Of a stretch of 62,749 nucleotides of DNA, positions 21,498 through 30,142 are shown piece after piece. The number at the start of each line of letters is the position of its first letter. The stretch's first letter is position 1. A model generated the notes under the pieces. It ran no database searches. It was not told the origin of the DNA and worked only from the letters and a program-made list of their open reading frames with translations. Source of the stretch: Pseudomonadota bacterium (lineage in GTDB: Bacteria > Pseudomonadota > Alphaproteobacteria > Caulobacterales > Caulobacteraceae); assembly GCA_963205025.1 (NCBI GenBank), contig CAUJHO010000035.1, forward strand, positions 1 through 62,749. The letters run 5' to 3'. A program made the translations under genes and the position numbers.

Positions 21498-22153
21498 TCG
21501 CTGGGTGCGCCGGCGTTGGCGCGGAAGCGGGCACCGTTGCGGTTGAAGTCCGCCATTTCAGGCGTGACGTCGAAACCGACCAGAACCTCGAAGTTCGAAC
21601 CGGAAACGGAAATGTCACGACGCGGAATGGTCAGGCCGCGAATCTGTTCGGTGACATAGGTGCGATCGCTGCCGTCGAAATCGACCGGCAGGTCAAAATA
21701 CTGCTTGGCCAGGATGGCCGAGTTCCGCTCGGTGACCGCGACCCAGTAGCGATAGGTGCGCTGACCGCTCTCGGCCTGGGGGCCGCGTCCGAGGTGGAAC
21801 AGGATGTCCATGTCGATGCGGATCGGGTCGGCCTCGCGATAGACGCATTCCGCCTCGATGCCCTCGATCTCGCCCGTGTAGCCGACGGCCGAATAGGTCT
21901 GCTGACCGCCTTCGAACTCTACATAGCGGGCGGCGTCATAGAGAATGCGAACAAAGGGGCAGGGGCCGGCATTCGGGCGCTCGCGCAGCGGCGCGGGTGT
22001 GGCATCGAACTCTTGGTCGCGCCGCTGGCGCTCATCCTGGTTGCGCTCCTGATCCCGATCCTGACCCTGGCCGGGCTGGTACTGAGCCAGGGCAGGTGTG
22101 GCGATGGCGAACAGGGCCAGAGCCGGAAGGATGAAGGCGAAGGGACGACGCAT
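21494..22153 (-). CDS. Secreted hypothetical protein coupled to argS
   Basis: 219 residues from the ATG at 22153, which starts a Sec signal peptide ([24 protein letters not shown]). A D/R/Q-rich linker (residues about 25-55) precedes a beta-rich domain with a [19 protein letters not shown] segment and two cysteines. It resembles the alphaproteobacterial periplasmic family often found next to argS, but I cannot name a function. Stop overlaps argS start (ATGA), so the two are co-translated. Confidence 0.72.
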   Translation of the reverse strand: MRRPFAFILPALALFAIATPALAQYQPGQGQDRDQERNQDERQRRDQEFDATPAPLRERPNAGPCPFVRILYDAARYVEFEGGQQTYSAVGYTGEIEGIEAECVYREADPIRIDMDILFHLGRGPQAESGQRTYRYWVAVTERNSAILAKQYFDLPVDFDGSDRTYVTEQIRGLTIPRRDISVSGSNFEVLVGFDVTPEMADFNRNGARFRANAGAPSE

Positions 22154-22287
22154 GAGAAACCTAGCGAGCAAGCGAAACGGGCCGCCGGACGGCGAAGCCA
22201 CGACGCTTGCGCGTGATAGCGGCTAAACCGAGGCATCGCAACGCGCGCAAGCTGGCCTTCGTCGCGTTGGATCGCTACCTAGGCCGG

Positions 22288-23250
22288 GTGACCGACCCCG
22301 CTTCGCCTCGCCATCATCTCATCGTGCGCCTCGCCACGCCGCGCGGCTTCTGTGCCGGGGTGGATCGAGCCATCCAGATCGTTGAACGCGCGCTGGAAAA
22401 GTACGGCGCGCCGGTCTTCGTGCGGCATGAGATCGTCCATAACCGCCATGTCGTCGAGCGCCTGCGGGCGCTCGGGGCGGTCTTCGTCGAGGAACTCGAT
22501 GAGTGCCCGACGGATCGGCCGGTGGTCTTTTCGGCCCATGGCGTGCCGAAGTCTGTCCCCGCCGAAGCCCGCCGCCGCGAGCTGTTCTACCTGGATGCAA
22601 CCTGTCCGCTGGTCTCCAAGGTCCATGTCGAGGCCGAGCGGCATTTCGCGGCGGGCCGCCAGATTGTGCTGATCGGCCACGCCGGCCACCCCGAGGTCGA
22701 AGGCACCATGGGGCAGCTGCCCGAAGGGGCCGTCACCCTGATCGAGACGCCGCAGGATGCCGAACGGTTCGAGCCGCGCGATGCCGCCAACCTGGCCTAT
22801 GTCACCCAGACGACCCTGTCGCTGGACGATACGGCCGCCATCATCGGCGTTCTGAAGCGCCGCTTCCCGGGCCTGCCGGACCCGCACAAGGAAGACATCT
22901 GCTACGCCACCACCAACCGCCAGGAGGCCGTCAAGCGTATCGCCGCCGACAGCGACCTGGTGCTGGTGATCGGGTCGCCCAACTCTTCGAACTCGGTCCG
23001 CCTCGTTGAGGTTGCGCGCCGGGCGGGCGCGCGGGCCGCGCGCCTGATCGACGACGCCCAGGCCGTCGACTGGACCTGGTTCGACGGCGTGTCGAAGATC
23101 GGGATCACGGCCGGAGCCTCGGCCCCCGAGCCCCTGATCGAGGCGCTGTTGGCGGCCATCACCGAGCGCTTCGACGCCGAGGTCATCGAGGATTCGGGGG
23201 CGCGCGAGACCGTCACCTTCAAACTGCCGCGCGTCCTGGCCGAGGGTTGA
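22288..23250 (+). CDS. ispH: 4-hydroxy-3-methylbut-2-enyl diphosphate reductase
   Basis: Last step of the MEP pathway to IPP and DMAPP. 320 residues from a GTG start (VTDPASPRH); the three Fe-S cysteines are C22 (GFCAGV), C106 (ATCPLV) and C205 ([10 protein letters not shown]), with the catalytic Glu-containing EVEGTMGQ. An ATG at 22207 would add 27 non-conserved residues. The stop is followed immediately by rnhA, with overlap or 2-base gap depending on its start. Confidence 0.95.
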   Translation: MTDPASPRHHLIVRLATPRGFCAGVDRAIQIVERALEKYGAPVFVRHEIVHNRHVVERLRALGAVFVEELDECPTDRPVVFSAHGVPKSVPAEARRRELFYLDATCPLVSKVHVEAERHFAAGRQIVLIGHAGHPEVEGTMGQLPEGAVTLIETPQDAERFEPRDAANLAYVTQTTLSLDDTAAIIGVLKRRFPGLPDPHKEDICYATTNRQEAVKRIAADSDLVLVIGSPNSSNSVRLVEVARRAGARAARLIDDAQAVDWTWFDGVSKIGITAGASAPEPLIEALLAAITERFDAEVIEDSGARETVTFKLPRVLAEG

Positions 23251-23252
23251 GC

Positions 23253-23684
23253 TTGCCGCACATCACCATTCACACCGACGGGGCCTGCAAGGGCAATCCG
23301 GGACGCGGCGGCTGGGGCGCGATCCTGCAGTCAGGACCGCACGAAAAGGAACTGTGGGGCGGCGAGGCCGAGACGACCAACAACCGCATGGAACTGACCG
23401 CCGCCATCATGGCGCTGGACGCCCTGAAACAGGCCAGCGACGTCGATCTCTTCACCGACAGCAAATACGTCATGCAGGGCATTACCGAGTGGATCGGCGG
23501 CTGGAAGGCGCGCGGCTGGAAGACGGCGGACAAGAAGCCGGTCAAGAACGAAGACTTGTGGCGTCGGCTCGACGAGGCGCGTCGACGCCACCGCGTCAAA
23601 TGGCACTGGGTCAAGGGCCATGCCGGCCACGAACTGAATGAACGGGCCGACGCCCTGGCCAACCGCGGAATCGACGAGCTGTAG
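23253..23684 (+). CDS. rnhA: Ribonuclease HI
   Basis: Degrades RNA in RNA-DNA hybrids. 143 residues with the DEDD active site: D9 in [12 protein letters not shown], the E of [10 protein letters not shown] of FTDSKYV and D of [10 protein letters not shown]. No ATG is available; two TTG codons at 23247 and 23253 compete. The GAGGG at 23242-23246 is better spaced for 23253, so I use that, but 23247 (4-base overlap with ispH) is possible. Confidence 0.94.
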   Translation: MPHITIHTDGACKGNPGRGGWGAILQSGPHEKELWGGEAETTNNRMELTAAIMALDALKQASDVDLFTDSKYVMQGITEWIGGWKARGWKTADKKPVKNEDLWRRLDEARRRHRVKWHWVKGHAGHELNERADALANRGIDEL

Positions 23685-23691
23685 CCGACGC

Positions 23692-24174
23692 CTATTCTTC
23701 GCGGCGGCGCTGGTTGGGCGGCAGGTCTTCGTCGGCGTTCGGCAGGGCCTGGCGGCCCACCGTGCCGAGAAGCTGCTCAAGAACCGTCAACTCGCGGCCG
23801 CGCGTCGGTGTCTCCCGCTCGTTGAGGGCCAGCTGGCGGCCGTCGTCCAGGCTGAGATTATCGACGCCGATCACCCGCCCCGAATCGTCGAAGGTGATCT
23901 GGGTCACCGAGCGCTGGGTCACTTCCGGCAGGTTGAAGGTGTATTTGGCCGTCGTCTGCGAGACGTAGAACCAGACGCTCTCAGGTTCAAAGGTCGAGAC
24001 CACCGAAGGCGATCCCAGGCGCGCCCGCACGGTGTCGCGCGTATCGGTGCCGACGACGATGTCCGCCGGCTGCACATCGACCGGCTGGAAGCCGTGACGC
24101 GAAACCTGGGGGGAACAGGCCGCGACGGCCAGAACGGCCGAAGCCAAAAGAGCAGCACGGAGTACGGCGGACAT
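23692..24174 (-). CDS. bamE: Outer membrane protein assembly factor BamE
   Basis: Lipoprotein of the BAM complex. 160 residues with a lipoprotein signal (LASAVLAVAAC), then the SmpA/OmlA fold: DTRDTVRARLGSPSVVSTF, VWFYVSQTTAKYTF and ITFDDSGRV. A C-terminal arginine-rich tail (NQRRREE) extends beyond the domain. Convergent with rnhA, 7 bases apart. Confidence 0.9.
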   Translation of the reverse strand: MSAVLRAALLASAVLAVAACSPQVSRHGFQPVDVQPADIVVGTDTRDTVRARLGSPSVVSTFEPESVWFYVSQTTAKYTFNLPEVTQRSVTQITFDDSGRVIGVDNLSLDDGRQLALNERETPTRGRELTVLEQLLGTVGRQALPNADEDLPPNQRRREE

Positions 24175-24259
24175 GGACGGTTCCGAATTTGAGCGGCCTT
24201 TGACCTAGCGCGCACGGAGGATTAGTTCAACGCCAAGACCGAAATGGGGCGAACCAGGC

Positions 24260-24793
24260 GTGCTTGAACGGCTTTTCAGACCTCGTCAGGCGCGCGTCGC
24301 CGGCGAGGCCCTCTACGCGGGACTGGTCGAACAGGCCCGGCGTCCCGAACTGTACCGCGATCTGGGCGTCGATGACCGCATCGACGCGCGCTTCGAGCTC
24401 TATGTCCTGCATCTGAGCCTGTTGCTGGCCCGACTGAAGGCCGATGGCGAGGCGGCGGCCGATCTGGGCCAGGTGGTCTTCGACACCTTCGTCGGTGCCC
24501 TCGACGATTCGCTCAGGGAGCTGGGCGTGGGTGATCTGTCGGTCGCCAAGAAGATGCGCAAGCTGGGGGAGGCGGTTTATGGGCGCATGCTCGGCTATCA
24601 GCGGGCCCTGGAGGTGTCCGACCGCGAGGCTCTGGGCGGGTTGTTGGCGCGGGCCGTCTATGGCGATGAGGCCCGCACGGTCGAGGCGGCGCGGCTTGCC
24701 GGCTATGCTCTCGACACCCATCTGGCGCTGTCAGATCAGCGGCTTGACGATATTCTGAGGGGACGTCTCGCCTGGCCAGGAGAGATTTCGTGA
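24260..24793 (+). CDS. Ubiquinol-cytochrome c chaperone family protein
   Basis: 177-residue helical protein matching the Ubiq_cyt_C_chap (Cbp3-like) family: YDLGVDDRIDARFELYVLH-like region, then a long helix VFDTFVGALDDSLRELGVGD and SVAKKMRKLGEAVYGR. In mitochondria Cbp3 helps assemble cytochrome b of complex III; in Alphaproteobacteria this gene typically precedes yceD, as here. GTG start at 24260. The stop overlaps the next start by 4 bases. Confidence 0.87.
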   Translation: MLERLFRPRQARVAGEALYAGLVEQARRPELYRDLGVDDRIDARFELYVLHLSLLLARLKADGEAAADLGQVVFDTFVGALDDSLRELGVGDLSVAKKMRKLGEAVYGRMLGYQRALEVSDREALGGLLARAVYGDEARTVEAARLAGYALDTHLALSDQRLDDILRGRLAWPGEIS

Positions 24794-25302
24794 GTACATC
24801 AGCCGTCTGGACCGACCGCGTTCGCCTTGACCAGATCGGCCAGGGCATCGAGCGCCATCTGGTGGCCGGCGCTGAGGCGCGGGCGGGCCTGAAGCAGGCG
24901 CTGGATCTGGCCGAACTGTCGCGGCTGGAGGCCGATCTGGACCTCAAACCTGCGGGGGCCGGGTGGCGCCTGAGGGGACGTATCCAGGCGGACCTGGTCC
25001 AGACCTGCGGCGTGACCCTGGAACCCCTGCCGTCGGTGGTGGATTCAGCCTTTTCGGTCGACCTGGTCGCAGCCGACCCCGCCAGGTCCGACGATCAGGC
25101 CTTCGACCTTGATCCCGATGGGCCCGACGGGCCGGACATTGTCGAAGGCGGCAGCATCGACCTGGCGGCCTATGTCGCCGAGCACCTGGCGCTGGCGGTC
25201 GATCCGTGGCCGCGCAAGCCGGGGGCCGTGTTCGAGGCCCCGGCCGGTCCGGCTGAGCCCTCGCCGTTCGATGTGCTGAGAACCCTGAAGTCCGACAAAT
25301 GA
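24790..25302 (+). CDS. yceD: YceD/DUF177 family protein
   Basis: 170 residues from a GTG. The DUF177 features are present: LQADLVQTCGVTLEPLP-like strand with the conserved Cys, an acidic stretch and the C-terminal VAEHLALAVDPWPRKPG. In many bacteria yceD is followed by rpmF and plsX and is linked to 23S rRNA accumulation; here rpmF is absent from the cluster and plsX follows after 121 bases. Confidence 0.86.
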   Translation: MSTSAVWTDRVRLDQIGQGIERHLVAGAEARAGLKQALDLAELSRLEADLDLKPAGAGWRLRGRIQADLVQTCGVTLEPLPSVVDSAFSVDLVAADPARSDDQAFDLDPDGPDGPDIVEGGSIDLAAYVAEHLALAVDPWPRKPGAVFEAPAGPAEPSPFDVLRTLKSDK

Positions 25303-25423
25303 CCTCAGGTAAGGATTTCGCGGCCACCGGCTTGCATCAGACGGTCCGGGCGCTATCGTCCAGCGTCAATTTTCAGTTCGCGCGCGGCCCCGCGTGGCGT
25401 GCGGCGTAGGCGACCAGAGCATC

Positions 25424-26488
25424 GTGTCATCCACAACAGTCATTTCTGTCGACGCCATGGGCGGCGACCACGGCCCCAGTGTTACCGTCGCCGGGGTCGA
25501 AACATTCCTGAAGGCGCAGGGTCCGCAGCGCGCGCGCTTCATCCTTCACGGCGACGAAGCCGCGATCACAGCCCAGCTGGCGAGGGCACCGCTGGCGCGC
25601 GCCGCCAGCGAGGTCCGCCACACCGATCAGGTCATCGCCATGGACGAGAAGCCAGCCGTCGCGGTGCGACGCGGCAAGGGATCCAGCCTCTGGAACGCCA
25701 TCCAGTCGGTCAAGTCGGGTGAGGCGTCGGCCGTTGTGTCGGCAGGCAACACCGGGGCCCTCATGGCCCTGTCCAAGCTGATTCTGCGGATGTCGGCACC
25801 TGGCCTGGACCGCCCGGCCATCGTCGCCAGCTGGCCGACCATCAAGGGCGGGCACACTGCCGTCCTCGATGTCGGAGCCAATGTGTCGAGTGACGCCAAG
25901 CAGTTGGTCGAATTCGCCATCATGGGGGAAGCCTTCCACCGGGCCGTCCATCATGTCGAAAAGCCGTCGATCGGCATCCTCAACGTCGGGTCCGAGGAGA
26001 TGAAGGGCCATGACGAGGTCCGCGAGGCGGCGGCCCTTTTGCGTTCGGGCCGCTTTGACCTGGACTACCAGGGCTTTGTCGAGGGCGATGATCTGTCCCG
26101 CGGCGTCGTCGATGTCGTCGTCACCGATGGTTTCACAGGCAACATCGCCCTGAAGACGGCCGAGGGCGTGGCCCGGTTCATTTCCGGCCTGATGAAGGAC
26201 GCGCTTCTGTCATCGCCCTTGTCGCGGGTCGGAGCCATGCTGGCCTACGGGGCGTTGAAGGCTATGCGACGCAGGATCGATCCCAATTCGATCAATGGCG
26301 GACCGCTGCTGGGCTTGAACGGTCTGGTCATCAAGAGCCATGGCGGGGCCGACGCGCGCGGCTTCAACTCGGCCCTTCGGGTGGCCATCGACCTGGCTGA
26401 AAGTGACTATATGACCAAGGTCGCCGAGAATATGGCCCGGCTTGATCTGGGCGAAGACGCGCCCGCTGCTGTCGAGGTGGCCCAGTGA
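25424..26488 (+). CDS. plsX: Phosphate acyltransferase PlsX
   Basis: Converts acyl-ACP to acyl-phosphate for phospholipid synthesis. 354 residues beginning with the conserved ISVDAMGGDHGP, with SAGNTGALMA and the C-terminal LLGLNGLVIKSHGGAD signature. I use the GTG at 25424, which starts the conserved region 7 residues before VDAMGGD; a GTG at 25394 is an alternative. Its stop overlaps fabH by 4 bases, the usual plsX-fabH coupling. Confidence 0.94.
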   Translation: MSSTTVISVDAMGGDHGPSVTVAGVETFLKAQGPQRARFILHGDEAAITAQLARAPLARAASEVRHTDQVIAMDEKPAVAVRRGKGSSLWNAIQSVKSGEASAVVSAGNTGALMALSKLILRMSAPGLDRPAIVASWPTIKGGHTAVLDVGANVSSDAKQLVEFAIMGEAFHRAVHHVEKPSIGILNVGSEEMKGHDEVREAAALLRSGRFDLDYQGFVEGDDLSRGVVDVVVTDGFTGNIALKTAEGVARFISGLMKDALLSSPLSRVGAMLAYGALKAMRRRIDPNSINGGPLLGLNGLVIKSHGGADARGFNSALRVAIDLAESDYMTKVAENMARLDLGEDAPAAVEVAQ

Positions 26489-27462
26489 CCGTCATTCGTA
26501 GCGCCGTCACGGGCGTGGGGGCCTATCTCCCCGAACACGTTCTCACCAATGCTGACCTGGCGGAGGTCGTCGACACCTCGGATGAGTGGATTCAGGAGCG
26601 CACCGGCATCAAGGAGCGACGTCAGGCCGCCCCCGATCAGCCGACCAGCGACCTGGCCACCGAGGCCGCTCGCCGCGCCCTCGAGGCCGCGGGTCGAACC
26701 GCTGATGAGGTCGATCTGATCATCGTGGCGACGACCACCCCGGACCAGACCTTCCCGGCCACGGCGGCCATCGTCCAGCGCAAGCTGGGGGCCGGTGTCG
26801 GCGCGGCCTTCGATATCCAGGCCGTCTGTTCGGGCTTTGTCTATGCGCTCAGCGTGGCCGACGGCTTCGTGGCGCGCGGCCTGTCCAGGTGCGCTCTCGT
26901 CATCGGGGCCGAGGAGATGACCCGGCTGATGGACTGGACCGATCGCGGCACCTGCGTCCTGTTCGGAGACGGGGCCGGGGCGGTGGTTCTGGAACCGGTC
27001 CAAGGCCAGGGCACGACCGAAGACCGTGGCCTGCTCAGCTTTGCCCTGCGCTGTGACGGGAACCGGACTGATCTGCTTTACGTCGACGGCGGGCCGTCAA
27101 CGACGGGGACGGTCGGCCACCTGCGGATGGTCGGGAACCAGGTTTTCCGGCACGCCGTCGTCAATATCGCCGAGGCCATCGAGGCGGCCTGCGCCGCCGC
27201 CGGTGTGAGCATCAGCGATGTCGACTGGTTCGTGCCGCACCAGGCCAACCAGAGGATTATCCGCGGCGTCGGCGAGCGCCTGGGCCTGGATGAGAACAAG
27301 GTGGTGACGACCGTGGCCTGGCACGCCAATACGTCGGCGGCGTCGATTCCGCTGGCGCTGCATACCGCGATCGAAGACGGACGGATCAAGCCCGGCGACC
27401 TGGTCTTGCTGGAGGCCATGGGCGGCGGTTTGACCTGGGGGGCCTGCGCCCTTCGCATGTGA
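26485..27462 (+). CDS. fabH: 3-oxoacyl-ACP synthase III
   Basis: Condenses acetyl-CoA with malonyl-ACP to start fatty acid synthesis. 325 residues with catalytic C115 (IQAVCSGFVYA), His in VPHQANQRII and Asn in WHANTSAASIPLAL. GTG start overlapping plsX. Standard length. Upstream of ihfA by 83 bases. Confidence 0.95.
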   Translation: MTVIRSAVTGVGAYLPEHVLTNADLAEVVDTSDEWIQERTGIKERRQAAPDQPTSDLATEAARRALEAAGRTADEVDLIIVATTTPDQTFPATAAIVQRKLGAGVGAAFDIQAVCSGFVYALSVADGFVARGLSRCALVIGAEEMTRLMDWTDRGTCVLFGDGAGAVVLEPVQGQGTTEDRGLLSFALRCDGNRTDLLYVDGGPSTTGTVGHLRMVGNQVFRHAVVNIAEAIEAACAAAGVSISDVDWFVPHQANQRIIRGVGERLGLDENKVVTTVAWHANTSAASIPLALHTAIEDGRIKPGDLVLLEAMGGGLTWGACALRM

Positions 27463-27545
27463 CGGGAAAACGGGCCTTCCGTTAACCCCCATGTTCGCGT
27501 AACAGATTGGTGGCATTCAGATGCCTTGGAGGGAGGGCTGCTGAA

Positions 27546-27845
27546 ATGGCAGGCAAGACGGTGACGCGGGCGGATCTATCCGAGGCGCTGCACGAAGAAA
27601 TTGGCCTGTCCCGACAAGAGTGCGCCGGCCTGGTCGAGCGCGTCCTGGACATGATCGTCGAGACGCTTGAGCGCGGCGAAACCGTTAAATTGTCGGGCTT
27701 TGGCGTGTTCCAGGTGCGTGACAAGCGCGCCCGCATGGGCCGCAATCCCAAGACCGGCGAACCAGCCGCCATCGTTCCGCGTCGGGTCATCAGCTTTCGG
27801 GCCTCTCAACTTATGAAGGCCAAGGTCGACGGCGCAGGCTCTTGA
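27546..27845 (+). CDS. ihfA: Integration host factor subunit alpha
   Basis: DNA-bending nucleoid protein. 99 residues with the HU/IHF hallmark sequence [24 protein letters not shown] and the [10 protein letters not shown] end. The ATG at 27546 has an excellent GGAGGGAGG site. The following MerR gene overlaps its stop by 4 bases, an arrangement conserved in Alphaproteobacteria after fabH. A lone TTAACC at 27483-27488 resembles a CtrA half-site but has no partner. Confidence 0.94.
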   Translation: MAGKTVTRADLSEALHEEIGLSRQECAGLVERVLDMIVETLERGETVKLSGFGVFQVRDKRARMGRNPKTGEPAAIVPRRVISFRASQLMKAKVDGAGS

Positions 27846-28261
27846 CCAAGGGCCCCGACGCCTTTCGCACCATCTCCGAGGCCTCGGACGAGCTCGGCGT
27901 GCCGCAGCATGTCCTGCGGTTCTGGGAAACCAAATTCACCTTCATCAAGCCGATGAAGCGAGCCGGCGGGCGGCGACTGTATCGTCCGGCCGACATTGCC
28001 GTGCTGCAGCGGGTCAAAATACTCCTGCACGACGACGGCATGACCATTCGCGGCGTACAGAAGCTCCATCGCGAACAGGGTTTGAGCCGAATCCTGGGAC
28101 AGCAGGCCGAGCCGGCGGCTGTCGCGGCGGCATCGTCCGCACCGACCGAATCCAGGGCCGGAGACGCCCAGGTTTCGGCTACGGACATGGCGGGACTGAG
28201 GGCGGCGCTGGCCGCTGTCGAGGCCGCAAAACGCCGACTGGACGCCGCGCTCGGGGCCTGA
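27842..28261 (+). CDS. MerR family transcriptional regulator
   Basis: 139 residues. The N-terminal 70 residues form a MerR winged helix: [25 protein letters not shown], then [22 protein letters not shown]. The rest is an Ala-rich helical tail without metal-binding cysteines, so the signal is unknown. TTG start overlapping the ihfA stop. This ihfA-merR pair is common in alphaproteobacteria. Confidence 0.88.
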   Translation: MTKGPDAFRTISEASDELGVPQHVLRFWETKFTFIKPMKRAGGRRLYRPADIAVLQRVKILLHDDGMTIRGVQKLHREQGLSRILGQQAEPAAVAAASSAPTESRAGDAQVSATDMAGLRAALAAVEAAKRRLDAALGA

Positions 28262-28272
28262 GCGATTTCCGT

Positions 28273-28301
28273 TTGCGGCCCGCGCGGGCCTTGTCTATAC
28301 G
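28273..28301 (+). promoter_or_regulatory. Promoter of tRNA-Pro
   Basis: TTGCGG (28273-28278) and TATACG (28296-28301) separated by 17 bases, ending 9 bases before the tRNA. Good match to the housekeeping consensus in an otherwise GC-rich gap. Confidence 0.5.
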
Positions 28302-28310
28302 GGCGCCTCT

Positions 28311-28387
<77 letters not shown>

Positions 28388-28411
28388 TTCCCTTGACCCA
28401 GTCCCCGGCCC

Positions 28412-28606
28412 TCAGCCCTTTTCGCCCCACTTGATCAGCGGCAGCACGGGTACGCCCCAGGCCAGGCCGGCGACGGCGAAATACAGCACCTGGGCCCACC
28501 AGGCCGGCGGGATGAACCGGGCCAGGCTGACCACAGCCCAGACATAGAAGGCCAGGAAGGCCAGAATGCCGACCGTGGCGATGGCTTTGCGGGTGCGGGG
28601 TCCCAT
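28412..28606 (-). CDS. DUF2842 family small membrane protein
   Basis: 64 residues with two hydrophobic helices, starting RTRKAIATVGILAFLAFYVW and ending VAGLAWGVPVLPLIKW, matching the alphaproteobacterial DUF2842 family of unknown function. A GTG one codon upstream is possible; GGAG lies at a suitable distance from the ATG. It follows the GlsB-like gene on the same strand, behind a terminator. Confidence 0.8.
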   Translation of the reverse strand: MGPRTRKAIATVGILAFLAFYVWAVVSLARFIPPAWWAQVLYFAVAGLAWGVPVLPLIKWGEKG

Positions 28607-28625
28607 CACCGTGCTCCAGAAATCG

Positions 28626-28655
28626 AAAACGCCGCAGGCCCGGCGGCCTGCGGCG
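28626..28655 (-). terminator. Rho-independent terminator after the GlsB-like gene
   Basis: Perfect 11-bp GC-rich stem (28630-28640 with 28645-28655), 4-base loop, followed on the minus strand by TTTTC. It ends the GlsB-like transcript and lies about 20 bases before the DUF2842 start. Confidence 0.85.
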
Positions 28656-28679
28656 CTGTCGTATCGGATTTGATCGTCT

Positions 28680-28940
28680 CTAGCGACGGCGGATCAGGCC
28701 GAAGATGAACAGCAGGATCACGGCCCCTCCCGTCGCGGCGGCCAGCGAGCCCCAGAAACCCTCGATCGGGATGCTCAGGACATTTTCGGACAACCACCAT
28801 CCCAGCAGGGCCCCCAGCAGACCGACGATCAGATTGGTCAGGATGCCATGTCGGCGACCTGTGACCTGCTCTGCGATCCAGCCAGCGATGACACCGATGA
28901 CCAGGGCTAGCAGCCAGCCGTTTTGTTCGAACAGTTCCAT
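28680..28940 (-). CDS. GlsB/YeaQ/YmgE family stress response membrane protein
   Basis: 86 residues with three hydrophobic, glycine-rich helices (ALVIGVIAGWIAEQV, TNLIVGLLGALLGWWL, ATGGAVILLFIFGLI) typical of the transglycosylase-associated (YeaQ/YmgE) family, often stress induced. Single gene with its own terminator. Confidence 0.88.
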   Translation of the reverse strand: MELFEQNGWLLALVIGVIAGWIAEQVTGRRHGILTNLIVGLLGALLGWWLSENVLSIPIEGFWGSLAAATGGAVILLFIFGLIRRR

Positions 28941-29068
28941 GAGAAGTCCCTTTCCAGCGCCCCGACCCTCCCGCCGGGTTCAAGAATGACAATGCGGGTG
29001 GCGCGAAGGCGGGTCCTTGGGCTAGAGCCACATCGACAGACCTTATCGCTCCTCCCGAGCTGCACAGT

Positions 29069-30142
29069 ATGCTGCGTTTCCAAAGTCTCCAAGACCGTTC
29101 CGTTCCCACGGCCGTTTGGCTGGGCTCAGTCGCCTTGCTGGTCACCGCGATGGTGGTGGTGGGGGGCATCACCCGATTGACCGAATCCGGCCTGTCGATC
29201 ACCGAATGGGCTCCGGTGACCGGGGCCTTGCCGCCCCTGTCCGACGCCGAATGGAACCGGCAGTTCGAGGCCTACCGTCAGACCACCCAATATGCCCAGC
29301 TTAACGCCGGCATGAGCCTGGAAGCATTCAAGGGCATCTTCTGGTGGGAGTGGGCGCATCGGCTGCTGGGTCGGTTGATCGGCCTGGCCTTCGCCCTGCC
29401 GTTCTTCGTGCTGTTGGTCCTGCGGGAAATCCCGCAGAGGTTGGCCTGGCGGTGCTGGGTCCTGCTGGGTCTGGGAGGTCTGCAAGGGGCGGTCGGCTGG
29501 TGGATGGTCGTGTCGGGCCTGGCCGGCCGGGTTGATGTCGCGCCCGAGCGCCTGACGGTGCATCTGGGGCTGGCTTTGGTCATCTTCGTGGGGCTGGTGT
29601 GGACGGCGCTCGAGGCCTGGGCCGGCGAAGATCATCACCGCCCGCCGCAAGGGTGGAGCCGGGGAGCCGCCGCGCTTCTGGCGCTGGTTTTTGTCCAATG
29701 CCTGCTCGGCGGACTGGTCGCCGGCAATGACGCCGGTCGGGTCTTTACCGACTGGCCGCTGTTCGAGGGCGCGCTGTGGCCGCCGATCGACTGGAGCCTG
29801 GGGGCCTCCGCCTTCCTGCACGACCAGGGCCTGGTGCAGGCCATGCACCGGATGGGCGGCTATGCGGTGTTTGTGGCCGTCCTGATATTCGTGATCCAGG
29901 CCCGGCGCCGGCGGATGGCGCAGGGCGTGCCGACGGCGGCCCAGACCCTGTTTGTCGCGGTTGTGATCCAGGCTGTCCTGGGCATCGCAACCCTGATGAC
30001 GGCGCTCAATCCGTGGCTGGCCGGCCTGCATCAGGCCGGGGGCGTCGCGGTCCTGGGGCTGGCGACCTGGCTGTTGTGGAGCGTCCGCCGCAGTCAGCCG
30101 CGCATGTTCATGAACGCTGCAACGAGCGCCAGGGCCCTGTGA
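29069..30142 (+). CDS. ctaA: Heme A synthase (CtaA/COX15 family)
   Basis: Inner membrane oxygenase converting heme O to heme A for aa3-type oxidases. 357 residues, about eight transmembrane helices; conserved motifs GGITRLTESGLSITEWAP, FWWEWAHRLLGR (His ligand) and MHRMGGYAV and LHQAGG (His ligands in the second half). Standard type 2 alphaproteobacterial length. Its 3' end overlaps the convergent phoX gene by 35 bases. Confidence 0.93.
   Translation: MLRFQSLQDRSVPTAVWLGSVALLVTAMVVVGGITRLTESGLSITEWAPVTGALPPLSDAEWNRQFEAYRQTTQYAQLNAGMSLEAFKGIFWWEWAHRLLGRLIGLAFALPFFVLLVLREIPQRLAWRCWVLLGLGGLQGAVGWWMVVSGLAGRVDVAPERLTVHLGLALVIFVGLVWTALEAWAGEDHHRPPQGWSRGAAALLALVFVQCLLGGLVAGNDAGRVFTDWPLFEGALWPPIDWSLGASAFLHDQGLVQAMHRMGGYAVFVAVLIFVIQARRRRMAQGVPTAAQTLFVAVVIQAVLGIATLMTALNPWLAGLHQAGGVAVLGLATWLLWSVRRSQPRMFMNAATSARAL

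Noticed and set aside
27483..27505. CtrA site upstream of ihfA
   Set aside because: Only one TTAACC half is present; the spaced second half is missing.
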